Source of the DNA: Meghimatium bilineatum
Lineage: Eukaryota > Mollusca > Gastropoda > Stylommatophora > Philomycidae
Assembly (NCBI GenBank): GCA_034231615.1
Contig: CM067316.1
Location: 30,371,714 to 30,435,713 of the forward strand
DNA: 64,000 nt
Direction: 5' to 3'
Shown: positions 1 to 11,505 of the stretch, one piece after another
Position numbering within the stretch: the first letter of the stretch is position 1
How the letters are laid out: each line of letters begins with the position of its first letter
Position numbers and translations under genes: made by a program
The notes under the pieces: model-generated
The model's database searches: none
The model's input: only the letters and a program-made list of their open reading frames with translations
What the model was told of the DNA's origin: nothing

Positions 1-523
1 GACAATATTTATGATTACTTGATCCATGAGGCTTACTTTGTGTCCATGCTCTTTTTGACATTTGACTTTCCGTATGGTGCATATGAATTAAATTGTGTAG
101 CGTAACACCTTCTTCCAAGTTCTGTGCCTTGTGGGCCGACGTTTTTCGACGTCGGCAGCGGGGAAATATCTTTTGATACCTACCTGAAAGATGATTTCTG
201 GGTACTTCTTACTAGTAACTTTGTGTGTGAAAAATCGCGACAGTATCGTCACGTCAACAATTTCCTACTTATTTCGCCATTTTTTTTTTTTGCAACCAGA
301 CGTCTATTGTATTGTTAATGATTTTTTTATTAATGATTTCCTTCCCCGTCATGATGACAACCTTTCCATCAGCTGTTCGCTTCGTCTTCATCTGTGAACT
401 TATTCGTTGCGGTAAGTAATAAATGTTGATTTTCTCTCGTTTTGTGCCCTATGAGTCTTGATCTATCTTTTTTTCCTTCTTTACTCCAGTATCTCTTAGG
501 ATCAGCACGATTATCTGATATAT
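1..523. other. Non-coding flank, no gene seen
   Basis: AT-rich sequence without a convincing coding frame. The short open frames lack recognisable domains. The only structured item is a small hairpin at 135-156, listed separately. Confidence 0.5.
135..156. repeat. Perfect 8-bp inverted repeat (hairpin)
   Basis: GCCGACGT at 135-142 is the exact reverse complement of ACGTCGGC at 149-156, with a 6-nt loop. It is GC-rich in an AT-rich setting. No poly-T follows and no neighbouring gene explains it, so the function is unknown. Confidence 0.5.
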
Positions 524-639
524 ATACGTATGTGGTTGCGTCTGTGGGCCTCATCAATGGCCCACTAGACATATCACCAATGCAACAGAAAACCTTAGTG
601 GATGACATGCCGTTATATTGAAGTTACATTCTTAAAGAG

Positions 640-3321
640 CATGGAGCGAGAAACGGAAAGCAGTATCACTATGGCAAAGGGCACGGAAACGTGTTGCGGC
701 TCAGCCCATGGAGGTCGCACAATGGAAACGGAAGAAAGATATCTTAGTCCAAACATTCAAAGATATTGCAAAGTCAGCAAAGGCGTCAAAATGGGACGAA
801 TTTTGCAAAGAGATAACACGCGAAAAGTCACTAAAATTGTTCTGGCGGTTACGCAAATCCATGAATGGTCTCACAAGACGCGTGACTATTGCCGATTTCC
901 AGAGCGACGATACCGTCTGGCAGAAGACGGACGAGACAAAAGGTGCGGCATTGCTGGCACACTACACCGCACAAATTGGTCAGAGAAATGTGGAGGCATA
1001 TCAAGAAATCAGGAAAACGCTCACAGACACGTGTAGGAACTTGAGCATGGAAAACCATATGCTAATCACAGTTGAAGAAATCAGGAAGGCACTGAAAAGT
1101 ACAAAAAATACAGCACCAGGGCCAGATGGCATTAGATACGATGACATTAGTCGAAGAACGGATGAGGAGTTGGGAGAGTTGGCGGACATGTTCAATAATA
1201 GCCTTCTAAAGGGCACAGTGAAAGAAGACTGGTTGCACAGCTATTTAGTTCCACTACACAAACCTGGGAAGGACCACACCTGGATACATGGCTACAGAAT
1301 AATAACTATGCAGAATACGATTGGCAAGCTTTTGGAAAAAATTGTGGCCCGGAAGGTATCGTGTTATCTTGAAAGAAATAAGTGTTTACCAACATTGTTA
1401 GGAGGATATCGTCCAGGAAAGAAGACATGGCAAAATGCAGCCATATTTGCGCAGGATGTTTTTGAGGGGTTCGATTCGCGCATGGAGACATGTGCGGTCG
1501 CAATAGACCTTGAGGATGCGTACAATAGGGTGTCCTTGGATATCTTGATGCACCAGCTGTTAAATCTTGCAGTTAATCCTTTTGTCGTGCGTTGGGTTGG
1601 CGCCGCCCTGATGCACAGGGTTGTAGTTCTTAAGTGTGGTAACTGGATATCTACACCAACGGTTATTAGCCCTGGCCTGCCACAGGGATCGCCTCTATCT
1701 CCTGTGCTTTTCAATGTATACACAGTACATATCGCTGGCAATCAAATCACAGGTGTTGGCAGAACGATGTCATATGCCGATGATATCCTGGTGTATAGAC
1801 AGGGCAGAAATCGAGAAGAGTGCGTCGTGGAACTACAGAAGGAGCTGGACAGACTGACAAATTGGTGTCGAGATACGGGAGCAGTGGTTAATCCGTCTAA
1901 GGCATTCGTGACGTGGTTTTCCTTGAACAATCACATGGTAAAGACACCCATGCCACAAGTTTCGTTGTCCGGGAAAAGTTTAGAAAGAACTAGCACAATG
2001 AGATATCTGGGTGTGTTTTTTGACAGAAGCCTGAGTTTCAGGGAACATGTTGACCACATTATCATAAGGGCAGGCAAAGGCTTAGCAGCAATGAAGGTTA
2101 TGGCTGCTGCGCAATGTGAGCAAAGATTGTTATTTCTTTTGTACCAGGGTTTGGTAGTGGCTGTGGTGGAATATGCACTGGCAATTCTGACTCTTAGCCA
2201 AACTCAGATCGAAAGACTGGATAGAGTCCAGAATGCAGCAATGCGTATCATTCTGGGATGCACAAGAGACACATCGACAAGAGCTATGCGATACCTACTT
2301 GACTGCCCAACAGCTGAGCATAGATTACAGTATTGCCGTGCACGGGCGTACCTTCAAATACATGCAGATAAGGAACACCCGTTGCATTCCGAAATACAGA
2401 AAGTTAAAGGCAGCAGACTCAAGAGAGGAAGGTCGTGGATGGGACGTGCTGAAGATGTAATACAAAGCGTGTGCCGATTACAGGATGTGGCAGTTGGTGC
2501 GGAATGGATAGGTCTACCCACAGATTTCGAAACTTGTTTGAGAGTAGTAATATCACTTAGCAGGGAATGCAGAGAATGGTGTCCCACAGCTGTGGAGAAA
2601 GAAGTGCAGGCTTTAATCAGTGAGAATACCAAAGAGGGGGATGTGATTATATACACTGATGGATCTGTAATTAGGCATGTTCGCAGTGCTTGGGCCTTTA
2701 CAGCTCAGTGCGCAGGTAAAACGATCAAGGAGGAAAGTGGTGCCTTTGCGGTCACTACGAGTAGTATGACCATGGAGACTATGGCGGTGACCAAGGCATT
2801 TGAGTGGCTACGCACACAGAAAGTAACGCAGGTCTGCATCTTGAGTGACTCTATGAGTATGATTAAGAAGGTACAAGTGGGTCTCGTTCGCGAACAGTGG
2901 ATTGAGGCCTTGAGAAATGCGAGCTTGAAGGCGGTTACATTTATTTTCGTGCCGGGACATGTGGGCGTTCGAGGCAATGAAAGAGCGGATCAACTGGCAT
3001 CGTGTGCGGTTGTGGCAAAGGGCGATGGGGCAATGGATCGCGCTGACGTTTTGAACTCCTTAAGAGATATAACACGCGAGAGTGAGACGAATGTGGATGA
3101 TGATTCCTTTTCAATGGCTAGGATTAAAGATCAGGGTTTGAGATGCGGTGTTGCTAGAGGTGAACATTTTGGAGGGCGCAGAAGAATGATGGTCAACCAG
3201 CATAGGACCGGTACTGTCAGCAGAAGTGTGATGGCGGATACACTCAAGGAGAGATCGGAGCAACTATGGATGTGTCCAGTTTGCAGTGATGATGATCCGA
3301 CGACTAACTAACTAACTAACT
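640..3321 (+). mobile_element. I-like non-LTR retrotransposon, 5'-truncated, TSD-flanked
   Basis: This LINE copy starts abruptly in the linker between endonuclease and reverse transcriptase and ends with a tetranucleotide (CTAA)n tail at about 3301-3321. An imperfect 14-bp target-site duplication flanks it (626-639 and 3322-3335). Its frame is open from the 5' junction to the tail, which suggests a younger insertion than most LINEs here. Close relatives lie at 16.76-20.02 kb (minus), 22.18-23.33 kb (plus, split) and 28.05-31.97 kb (minus). RT followed by RNase H places it in the RNase H-bearing I-type group. The exact clade cannot be fixed by eye. Confidence 0.85.
708..3311 (+). CDS. LINE pol fragment: reverse transcriptase plus RNase H, open frame
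   Basis: This encodes 867 residues from the first ATG, and the frame is open back to 636. The product would reverse-transcribe LINE RNA at a nicked target. RT features are PGPDG at about 138-141, the motif A aspartate in AIDLEDAYN (D267), GLPQGSPLSP at 323-332 and YADD at 356-359. The thumb region follows. RNase H residues are D651 (YTDGS), E690, D714 (SDS), H751 (VPGH) and D761 (ERAD), so the DEDD set is complete. The C-terminus stops at CPVC (856-859), only half of the zinc knuckle usual for the family, because the stop codon falls in the (CTAA)n tail. The AP-endonuclease domain is missing through 5' truncation, so the copy is not autonomous. No promoter is visible. Confidence 0.9.
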   Translation: MEVAQWKRKKDILVQTFKDIAKSAKASKWDEFCKEITREKSLKLFWRLRKSMNGLTRRVTIADFQSDDTVWQKTDETKGAALLAHYTAQIGQRNVEAYQEIRKTLTDTCRNLSMENHMLITVEEIRKALKSTKNTAPGPDGIRYDDISRRTDEELGELADMFNNSLLKGTVKEDWLHSYLVPLHKPGKDHTWIHGYRIITMQNTIGKLLEKIVARKVSCYLERNKCLPTLLGGYRPGKKTWQNAAIFAQDVFEGFDSRMETCAVAIDLEDAYNRVSLDILMHQLLNLAVNPFVVRWVGAALMHRVVVLKCGNWISTPTVISPGLPQGSPLSPVLFNVYTVHIAGNQITGVGRTMSYADDILVYRQGRNREECVVELQKELDRLTNWCRDTGAVVNPSKAFVTWFSLNNHMVKTPMPQVSLSGKSLERTSTMRYLGVFFDRSLSFREHVDHIIIRAGKGLAAMKVMAAAQCEQRLLFLLYQGLVVAVVEYALAILTLSQTQIERLDRVQNAAMRIILGCTRDTSTRAMRYLLDCPTAEHRLQYCRARAYLQIHADKEHPLHSEIQKVKGSRLKRGRSWMGRAEDVIQSVCRLQDVAVGAEWIGLPTDFETCLRVVISLSRECREWCPTAVEKEVQALISENTKEGDVIIYTDGSVIRHVRSAWAFTAQCAGKTIKEESGAFAVTTSSMTMETMAVTKAFEWLRTQKVTQVCILSDSMSMIKKVQVGLVREQWIEALRNASLKAVTFIFVPGHVGVRGNERADQLASCAVVAKGDGAMDRADVLNSLRDITRESETNVDDDSFSMARIKDQGLRCGVARGEHFGGRRRMMVNQHRTGTVSRSVMADTLKERSEQLWMCPVCSDDDPTTN

Positions 3322-3790
3322 ATATTCTTAGAGAAGCTTAATGGCACGTCATCTATACAATTATGCTTTTAATTTGTTGTTGAAATGTGTTTCATGTTTA
3401 CCTGAATATATATGTGGTTGTGGTTGGGAGGGGGCCATAATTTTTTCCTATGGCTGAAACCCACCATATAGGCACAGTGACTCAGGACGTGACAATCCTT
3501 TTGACTTGAACATTTAGTTGCATGCCTGGAGCAATGAGAAGTTCGGCATAACCAGTAGTCAATTGGTGGTGGGGAATGAGCATAGTGAACCCTATCTTGG
3601 TTACAGTGGATAGGAAAAGTGCATAGGTTGAAACCTACCTTCCTGGATGTGTGATAATTATTCTCTGGCTCTGTGCCGTGGTGGGCCGAAAATCCACAGA
3701 CTTCCCAGCAATAAAATGTCATTTAATGGCATTGGGTCAAAGGGCATGAACCCATGGACCGCTGAATAAGCAAGCAACCAACTAACCATC

Positions 3791-3904
3791 TGATATATCT
3801 GAACCTTTGTTTTCTAAAGTGTTTATGGTAATATATACCGTTTCAAATCTACATTCAGTGTTTCCACTTGCTTGAGCGATTTTGTCGGCAGTATTTCCGC
3901 GTTA
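3791..3904. other. Short non-coding gap
   Basis: AT-rich sequence between the split repeat and the (ATC)n tail of the next LINE remnant. I see no motif here. Confidence 0.4.
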
Positions 3905-4390
3905 TTCATCATCATCATCATCATCATCTTCATTAATGCCGTCTTCACAGCGAAGGTTGTCTGCAACAGATCCCCAACTTCCCATGCCTCTTATCATGAT
4001 GGTACACTCTGCTAGACTGTAACCTGCCTATCTCGTGATATTAATCTCGCAATTGTATCTCTGTCTACCTCTTGTTCCCCCCTCGACTTTAACCTCAAGT
4101 AAAACCTTCAACAAGGTGCCATGTCTTTTAATATGTCCAAAATATTGTATTTGTTGGAACTTTATTACGTGTAATAATTCTTTATTCATACGAAGTGTTG
4201 TTAGAACCTCAGTGTATGTTTTCTTCTATTTCTATGAAGCTCTGAATATGTTTCACATATCCACATATCAAAGGTATTAATTCTGTCTTGCAGTTGTTTG
4301 TTTATTGCTCATATTTCTGAGCCATAAATTAATATAGAATAGATGTAGCATTGCATAATTCTAATTTTTAGCTTGTTTGTTATTTATTTA
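3905..4390 (-). pseudogene. LINE RT C-terminal remnant with trinucleotide tail
   Basis: Minus-strand frames, with stops and shifts, read like the C-terminus of a LINE pol: KLKIRIMQCYIYSILIYGSE, then FGHIKRHGTLLKVLLE (about 4100), then RGRQRYNCE, then AECTIM and LRCEDG, and end in a run of Asp codons. That run is the (GAT)n 3' tail, seen on the plus strand as (ATC)n at 3907-3927. The pattern of a GHI..R motif, a basic GRGRQR stretch and then a microsatellite tail is common in LINE 3' ends. The copy is 5'-truncated and dead. Confidence 0.65.
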
Positions 4391-4679
4391 GATCTCAATA
4401 TTTTCCTTATGTCATTGAAAGTAACTTGTAGCCATTCATTAGCCAGTAACGTCTGTTCCACATATGACATCACTTGTGATTATGTGACTTAGATATTGAT
4501 AATGTTCTACTTATTAATGTTCAGTTTCTTGATAACTGAATATAATAACCTGTGAGTTACCTGGACCGAATGGGGAGTAAAGAATAACGACCTGTAATAA
4601 AAGAGTTAAATTGATAGCGAATCTTATTCCGTATGTAGATATCAACTCAGCATTTTGGCTGAAATGAAACTGTAGGCAT

Positions 4680-4808
4680 AATAAATATGTTAAGTAGTTT
4701 GTCATTTCTTTCTGGACGGTCTTGATGCAGAATTTCCTACGATAGGATTCAAACTCGGTACCATGACAAGACAGGCGCGCATTATACCATATCTCTGCAG
4801 AAGCAAAC
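4680..4808 (-). mobile_element. tRNA-derived SINE head (probable)
   Basis: On the minus strand, TATGGTATAATGCGCG (near 4777-4791) resembles a tRNA D-arm/A box, and GAGTTTGAATCC (4745-4756) resembles a B box. The spacing is tRNA-like. The reading resembles the body of a tRNA gene, but I could not confirm an intact cloverleaf. A dead SINE head is the simplest reading. Confidence 0.5.
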
Positions 4809-4897
4809 AATGTCATGCATATTATTAAAAAACGGCTATGGAGGTTTTGGGGTGGATTTGGCTGTCCCATCACATAGAAGCTCGAAATTAAACGGAC

Positions 4898-5015
4898 GCC
4901 ATGCTGATATCTAATGTGTCAGGCCTAATGGAGCAAATATGACAGCATAACTGTGAAATATTGCACAACGCATTTCTGTAATTGGATTACATTATGTGAA
5001 TCTGCAGCATCTGAA
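4898..5015 (+). repeat. Diverged repeat shared with 37808-37925
   Basis: A stretch of about 118 bp shares an ordered series of words (GCCATGCTGA, ATGTGTCAGGCCTAA, AATCTGCAG) with 37808-37925, in the same orientation and at a visibly reduced identity. No coding frame is conserved between the two. The class is unknown. Confidence 0.5.
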
Positions 5016-5370
5016 AGCCAACGCAAAAAAATACGGAATATGAGTATCATTTTTATTTAAACTACGGGAAGTCAGGACAATACAGAAACGCAGTATTAAT
5101 ATCTCTTTAAAAATAACGGTAGGTATGATCATCGTACTACAGAGAGCTCGACACAGCATCTACCAATTCTCCTGTGTCAGGAACGTTGATATACAGAATC
5201 TTGATGTGCTATGTGCAGTTCATTTATCTGAGACAGATGTTGTAGGAATGGTGAAGCCTCGTGTACCGACAGAAAAAACGTTACCACTATCCTCACTGAG
5301 AAATATATATATATATATTTATAAATATATATGCATAAATATATATGCAACTGTCAATACTGCATTTTAC
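5016..5370. other. Non-coding, with short TA microsatellite
   Basis: No gene seen. A TA-rich microsatellite lies at about 5303-5345. The phrase ATTCTCCTGTGTCAGG near 5165-5180 recurs near 5677-5692, so small local duplications are present on both sides of the SINE. Confidence 0.45.
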
Positions 5371-5429
5371 CAGTTCAGGCGTTGCAGGGAGGGGATTGAA
5401 TAGCTGTGTGATAAAAGCCGCATGCTCTT

Positions 5430-5672
<243 letters not shown>

Positions 5673-5789
5673 CAAAAAATTCTCCTGTGTCAGGCACAAC
5701 TTTACACCACCTTTTCTGGCAGGTCAGACAGAAGAACATACGTATACCACTTACTATAAGGTAATACTGCGTGAAACGTAATAACAATA

Positions 5790-6050
5790 GTACTTAAGTA
5801 AATCACTTGTTTTTAGGACTTTCCACTTAGGCACGACAGACTATCACTAAAAATAGGTTGTTATGATATGCAAACAAGAAAACATATAAATTACAATATA
5901 TATTTATGTACATTTTATATAATATATATGTTTAGTGTATTGTAATTTGAATGTTTTCTTCTTTGCATATAATAAATCCCTAGTTTTAGTGATAGTCCGT
6001 TGTGTCTAAGTGGTACATTATAAAACGTGTGTTTTACGTAAGTACACTAC
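5790..6050. mobile_element. Palindromic (foldback/MITE-like) element
   Basis: The two halves are inverted copies around about 5918. CCACTTAGGCACGACAGACT at 5823-5842 matches in reverse the segment ending at 6013, and the inner TATGCAAACAAGAAAACAT matches the reverse of 5948-5970. Weaker similarity extends the arms to about 5790 and 6050. No coding capacity is seen. A non-autonomous inverted-repeat element is likely. Confidence 0.6.
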
Positions 6051-7195
6051 TTAACACCACCATTGCTTACAGACCAGAGAGAAGAACGTGCGCGCACTAC
6101 TTAATACCACCGGTGCTGACAGGATAGAAGAAGAACTGAATTAGCTGCCAGTGGTATGTTATGATGTTGAAAACGCTGTCGTGTGTGAGATGCTGTTGCC
6201 TGATGAGGGTCAGATTTATGAGATTGATGAAAAAGTCACCTTCCTTTGGATTTGAAAAGTTAATGGGAGCCTCACGAATCAGGAGTGAGTTTCCTTATTA
6301 AATGACATCTACTTCGAAACATTGTTAAATATCCAATAGACATCAACGATTTACTAATGACACTAGACATGGGGGAGGATCAAACATACAGGGTGTGGGC
6401 TGGACGTCCAGCTTACAGTCGTGAAGCGCTTCGCAACAACCTATCCCAGTCCATGGGCAGCTGATTGCTGCGAACTTACTGCCCGGCTGACACTAAGCTT
6501 CTTGCATCAAATGCATCATGCACAAACATGTCCATAGCAACACCTTCACGAAGTACCCCTGTTTCAAACGAAGCTTGCTATGGGAGCGATCGTGTGCTTT
6601 ACCGTATGCCCAGGTATCTCTCTGTTCTTGTCTACCACACTTTATTGTCTAATCCCAAGGATCCTCAATGATAGGAGAAACATCTCTACTTTGAGTGGAT
6701 CTGGGCCCTTCCTAAGGTCCCAGCTACATCAAGAGTTTCTTGCAAACTGACATTGCACCCACAATCAGAACATATCCTGATCTTGAGATTCTGGGAGCTG
6801 GGTCAAGAACAATCTTGGAGAATCTGGAAACTCTGTGCTGTGGAGAATAGTGAAGGCATAGCATGCAGGACGTGACACGATCATAGCAAATACTCGGCCA
6901 CACAATGAAGTATCAAGGTAATTCTCTCGAGTGATTGTGACCAACGGGGAACGCATTTCTATTAACCTAACATGAATCCTCAAAAGCAAAGACTTTGTAT
7001 ATAGGCTTCATGAGGACAATTGACCATACGACCAGATTCTGATAGAGGAAGACATTTACATGTCAGTCTTTGTGATGGAGATGTCTGCAGTAAATAAACA
7101 AACTCACAATGCTAGCTACAATACGAGCGATAGCGTGGTCTCGGTTACCAAGATCTCGCAAAAGAGATCACTCCCCTGCTCATTGCGAAATGTCA
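6051..7195. other. Unassigned stretch upstream of LINE endonuclease
   Basis: No confident gene. It lies directly upstream of a plus-strand LINE endonuclease remnant, so decayed ORF1/gag-like sequence is possible. The short frames here show no convincing zinc knuckle or RRM. Confidence 0.35.
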
Positions 7196-7199
7196 GCGA

Positions 7200-10100
7200 G
7201 GGTGGGGGACCTAAACAACCTACAACTAAACCTACAACTACAAATAGAAAACATAAGAAACAAGATCTCAGAGGTAATAAGAACATTACAGGAACATAAT
7301 TTATACGTAGCCCATTATGTCTATAGGAAACAATACCACAACAGAAAGAAATTAACATCACGGGCTACACACAGTATAAATAAAGTAAATGTCTGAAGTG
7401 TCAGGGCATTATGACACTAATTAGAAATGATGTCCATACCACCGTAACCAACAGTCCTGAGGGAGACATAGATTACCAGGGAATAAAAGTATGGGAAAAA
7501 GCAACAATTTATATACACTACACAATATTTATTGTCATTTTACTACCCACACATCATCCACAAATCTTCCAGAGTGTGAACGCAGAGTAAGGAGAACCAT
7601 CATAGCTGATGATGATTTTAATGCACATATTCCAACCCTTGGCTACAAGCGTCATAACACAGTGGACTAGAGATCGAAGACATGTGCAACAGTTCAAATC
7701 TAAGCTTACTACAAAATTTGGAGACTACACCAACACTCTTACACAGGGCAAACAATTCGACAAGCCGTCCCGATCTGACATTTGTGTCATCTGACATAGC
7801 AGACAACAGCGTCATCAAAGTCCTAGAAGATGTGAGCAGTTACCATCGACCAATTCTAACAACTGTCTCCACACCACAGATGACACAGATCGCAGTAAAG
7901 ATATCTTAGAACTAGGCTAAGTAACTAATGATGGGTTCAGTGAAATACGCAGAAAAGCTAACATGAACGTAACATACAGCAAACTCTGCACTATAATTCT
8001 AGCAGCTGCTAAAATATGTATCCTTATGGGAAAGATCAAGAACTGCAAGCACTATTGGACACCCGAACTAGAAGCAATCAAAGAGAGAAGAAAGATCAGG
8101 AAGAAGGCTAAGAAATATTCTACTACTTTTAACAAAACACAATAAAGAGATGGGCCGCAAAAGTAAGATGCCCCACAAAGGAAAACAAACAAAACTCCCG
8201 GAGAGAAAAATTTAGTAAACTAAATCTAAAAATGAAAGGTAATAAAACCTGAAAATTCTTGCTTAATGTAGAAGGAAAATATACAAAGACCAATCCAACG
8301 CCCATAGTAGAAAGTTGTGGCAATGAAATAACATCACTCATCAAGAAAGCAAATACATTCAATAATTTCTATGCAAATTTTAGCAAGTCACAGAAAAGGA
8401 AGAAATCAGTAGAAGTTCCACAAAATACTTCCAAAATGTGCAATACCTAACAAATATCAGAGCAATATTGCTGCAGTCAATGGTCTATTCAACACACAAA
8501 AACTGAACATGGCAGTACGGAAATTTGCTAGCAGCAAAGCTCCAGGACCAGATCAAATTAGAAATGAAATGATATGTAAGCTGGGACCAACGGCAAAAGT
8601 AATACTCCTATGGTTTATTAATAGAACTTACAAAGATGGACAGTTGCCATCAGTCTGGTTCACAGCAACCATCAATTCAATTTTTAAGAAAGGAAACCGG
8701 GGGGACACCAAGAAGTCATAGGTCCTCACCTCATGCATTGGCAAGCTAGTTGAGAGAATGGTTAACAACAGACTATACTGGTGGCTGAAAAAAACATGCT
8801 TGCCTAGATAATATCTAGACAGGCTTCTGGCGCAAATGTCGCACAGATTTCAAATTCACACAAAATGTTGTGAATGGTTTCCAAAAAGGAAAAAGCACAT
8901 TAGTAGGAGAAGGGACTTTTGCTGAAGATGAAGAGAATGGGAATGGGTGGGAAGATGTTTAAATGGAGACATGCTACATTGACAAACAGAACCATAGCCA
9001 CACACTATCCCGGAAAATATAGATGGGGGAGTGACTGCTTCAAGGCTCCCGTCTAAGCTGCACACTCTTCCTTATTTATATTGATGATCTAGCAAAACAT
9101 CTCAGTGTGTCAATAGCATTGTTTCCTGACGACCTTACGATCTGGACCACTGACAAATATCCCATCCTGGCAAAAGTAAAGATCAACAGAGCTCTCCTCA
9201 TAATCTCAGTATACTGTAAATTATGGAAACTAACAATCAATACACAGAAAACTGCTTACACGTTTTTCTCATAAGTCAAAAATAACCAAAAGATCTGTCA
9301 ACATAAAAATGAGTGGGGAAAACCAGACAGACAACTAACAATAAATGATCACATAGAAAATATCAGAAAAAATCAAGTGAACACCTAAACCTCATTAAGA
9401 GATTAGTAGTACACACTGGTGGGCAAACAAACAGACTCACCACCAACTGTACTTAGCTATGTGAGATCATTAATGGATTATAGCCTTCCTCTCCTAACCA
9501 TTGTCAGCAATACTACTATCTCATCCCTGAATAGGGCGCAGAAACAAGCTCTGAGACTAATGTGGGGTGATGCGATCAACATCTCCAGCAATACGTGGGA
9601 TAGATGCAAATGTAGAACCGTTGGATATCAGATGGAAAAGAGCACTGACGGAAACTTTACAAAAGTACAATAGACAAAAGAATGAGCATCCAAATAAAAT
9701 ACTTATTGACATTTGGAAACAAACCAAAAGACTAAAACAACTGTCTCTACTAGATATATCAGAAGAGGAAAAACATCATCCACCGCAAGAGAGAGAACTA
9801 GAAAACAAATACCTCGGACTGCGCTCTTGGGAGTACTTGCACCAACCAACTATCCAAACAAAATTATTAGATAAAATAGCAAATAAGGGAGCACTACCAA
9901 CAATGCTGAGCATATGTGCCCTAGAAACTATAAACAGCTACCCATCATCTGCAATCAAGACCTACAATGATGAATCGCTTTTCAAGACCACCAGTTTTGC
10001 AGGATATGACATCCATATAAGATGTCCTGATGGATCTGCCTGCGAGCTCTGTGGAAGATCTCAGTTTGGAAGCACTTAAATATATTCCATATGAAAATCA

Positions 10101-10600
10101 AGATATTCTCCACATAGAAAGAACAGCGCACATTCATATCTCTGCATATCCAATTAGCGTGATCATGCAATGGATCCCTGGACATAGCGATATAGCAGGA
10201 AATGAAGTAGCGGGCAGACGTAAAAAAAAGAATCGTCTCAAAACAACAGAAGTAAAGACATTGAAGTATGGGGACAGTCAAACAGATTATCAGAAGCAAC
10301 ACCAGAGAAATGTGACTGAACAGCTGTGCAAATTGGCTGACTGGTCGAAATATATTTAATGAAATGACCCACGCGAAGTACAATGGCAATATAAAGAAAC
10401 TCTGCAGGAGAAACCAATCCGGTATCTATCAGTTTAGAACAGGACGTGCAAGGACCAATAGCCATTTAAACCTATCATAACCCAACAACGTCCCACTTGT
10501 AGATACTGCTCTCATCCCAGTGAAACAGTAGAACACCTCCGTATTGACTACTCTTACCTCTCGACTGCCAGGAAAAAAAACTTCTAAAGACATCCGTAAC
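7200..10600 (+). pseudogene. RNase H-bearing LINE pol pseudogene (EN-RT-RNase H)
   Basis: A nearly full-length but heavily mutated LINE polyprotein in shifting plus-strand frames. The endonuclease is recognisable from IRNKI (about 7250), GIMTLIRNDV (about 7405), DIDYQGIKVWE (about 7460) and DDFNAHIPTLGY (about 7612-7650). It ends in RPDLTFVSSDIA and SYHRPIL (7760-7860), where the family usually has DHRP. The RT has KAPGPDQIRNEM (8540), SCIGKLVERMVNNRL (8730) and a palm motif reading FPDDL near 9125, where the family has FADDL. The C-terminal part has QWIPGHSDIAGNE (about 10168-10206), a remnant of the RNase H end. A zinc-binding remnant with CRYC and EHL lies near 10500-10545. Many stops and frameshifts make it non-functional. 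Confidence 0.8.
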
Positions 10601-11089
10601 AGTTAATAGCTTACTATGTGTATCACTAAGCCAACTTCAGAAGACCTACACTTTTTAAAGAATTGCATTGTGCTGACAAGAGTAGCATTACTCATTAGCA
10701 TTTGAATATCGACAACAACATTACTACAGATTTCGCTATAAAGACATAGAAACACCACATTGTCTATACACCACGAATGGTGTAGCAATCTCATTATTCT
10801 TGGTGACCTTAACACCAGAGTGGAGACTGATCATCAGTTTTGGAATGGAACATTAGGGAAGCATGGAGTAGATAAGTGCAACATCAATGACTTCTGCCAC
10901 TGAAAATATATTTTCACACATGATCTGACCATCAGAAAGATTATACAAATATTTACTTTTTCGCCTACCACAACTAAAAAACAAAACAAGATACATCAAC
11001 GTTGAAAGCAATGGTATCTTACGGATCATGTTATCACAAGAAAGAACGACACGCGATATGCAAGAGTAACCAAAGATGTGTTACGCAGA

Positions 11090-11505
11090 TTGGAGAGAGC
11101 TAAAATGCGGGCATCACTATGAAAACTCACGCTTATTTTTGCCCCGGACCTGCGGGGGTAGAGGAAAATGAACGGGCTGACAAGTTGAAAATGAACTAGT
11201 CTTGCCACCACAACAGAAAATCAGCCTATGGACCGAGCAGACATACTCACTGTTCTTCGTGACTCCTCACGATCAGAGGATTTTGAGATGAATAAGCATG
11301 AGTCAATATCGAGAATGCAAGAATTGGGAGTGAGGATGGGCGTGGCCCGAAAAAAACCCCTGGCTAAGATTTCAAAAAGAGTAGTGAACCAACATAGAAC
11401 CGAAACCATCTGCCATTTTACCCTGAGAGATTTACTGAAGCGGAGATCGGAGCACCAATGACGTGTCCGGTGTGCGAAGATGATAATCAACATACCCAAT
11501 ACCTA
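11090..11505 (+). mobile_element. I-like LINE 3' fragment with 14-bp target duplication
   Basis: This 416-bp insert is flanked by the exact duplication ATGTGTTACGCAGA (11076-11089 and 11506-11519). It encodes the end of the RNase H (HAGV-type loop, now frameshifted) and the C-terminal region MDRADILTVLRDSSRSEDF (11228 on) through NQHRTETI to CPVCEDDNQHT. It ends with a CCTAA-like tail, as the 28-kb copy does. The 5' truncation is severe. It interrupts the endonuclease of the RTE-like host element. Confidence 0.85.

Larger units (their letters stand above)
524..3790 (-). mobile_element. Interspersed repeat split by a LINE insertion
   Basis: Two pieces, 524-639 and 3322-3790, match in inverted order the repeat at 21575-22175. 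Read on the minus strand, the 3790-3322 piece matches the 21.6-22.0 kb copy from its TTGCTGGGAAG stretch to its AGCTTCT stretch, and the 639-524 piece continues the match through CACAGACGCAACC into TA repeats. The LINE at 640-3321 lies between the pieces, flanked by a near-duplicate (ACATTCTTAAAGAG at 626-639, ATATTCTTAGAGAA at 3322-3335). At 3730-3790 the repeat also resembles the 3' tail of the RNase H LINE ending near 20390-20460, including CAAC-rich ends. The class is uncertain: a SINE or decayed LINE derivative sharing a LINE tail is the best guess. Confidence 0.7.

Noticed and set aside
602..1036. 144-codon frame overlapping the LINE
   Set aside because: It is an alternative frame of the LINE linker and RT region. 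The 708 frame holds the conserved motifs.
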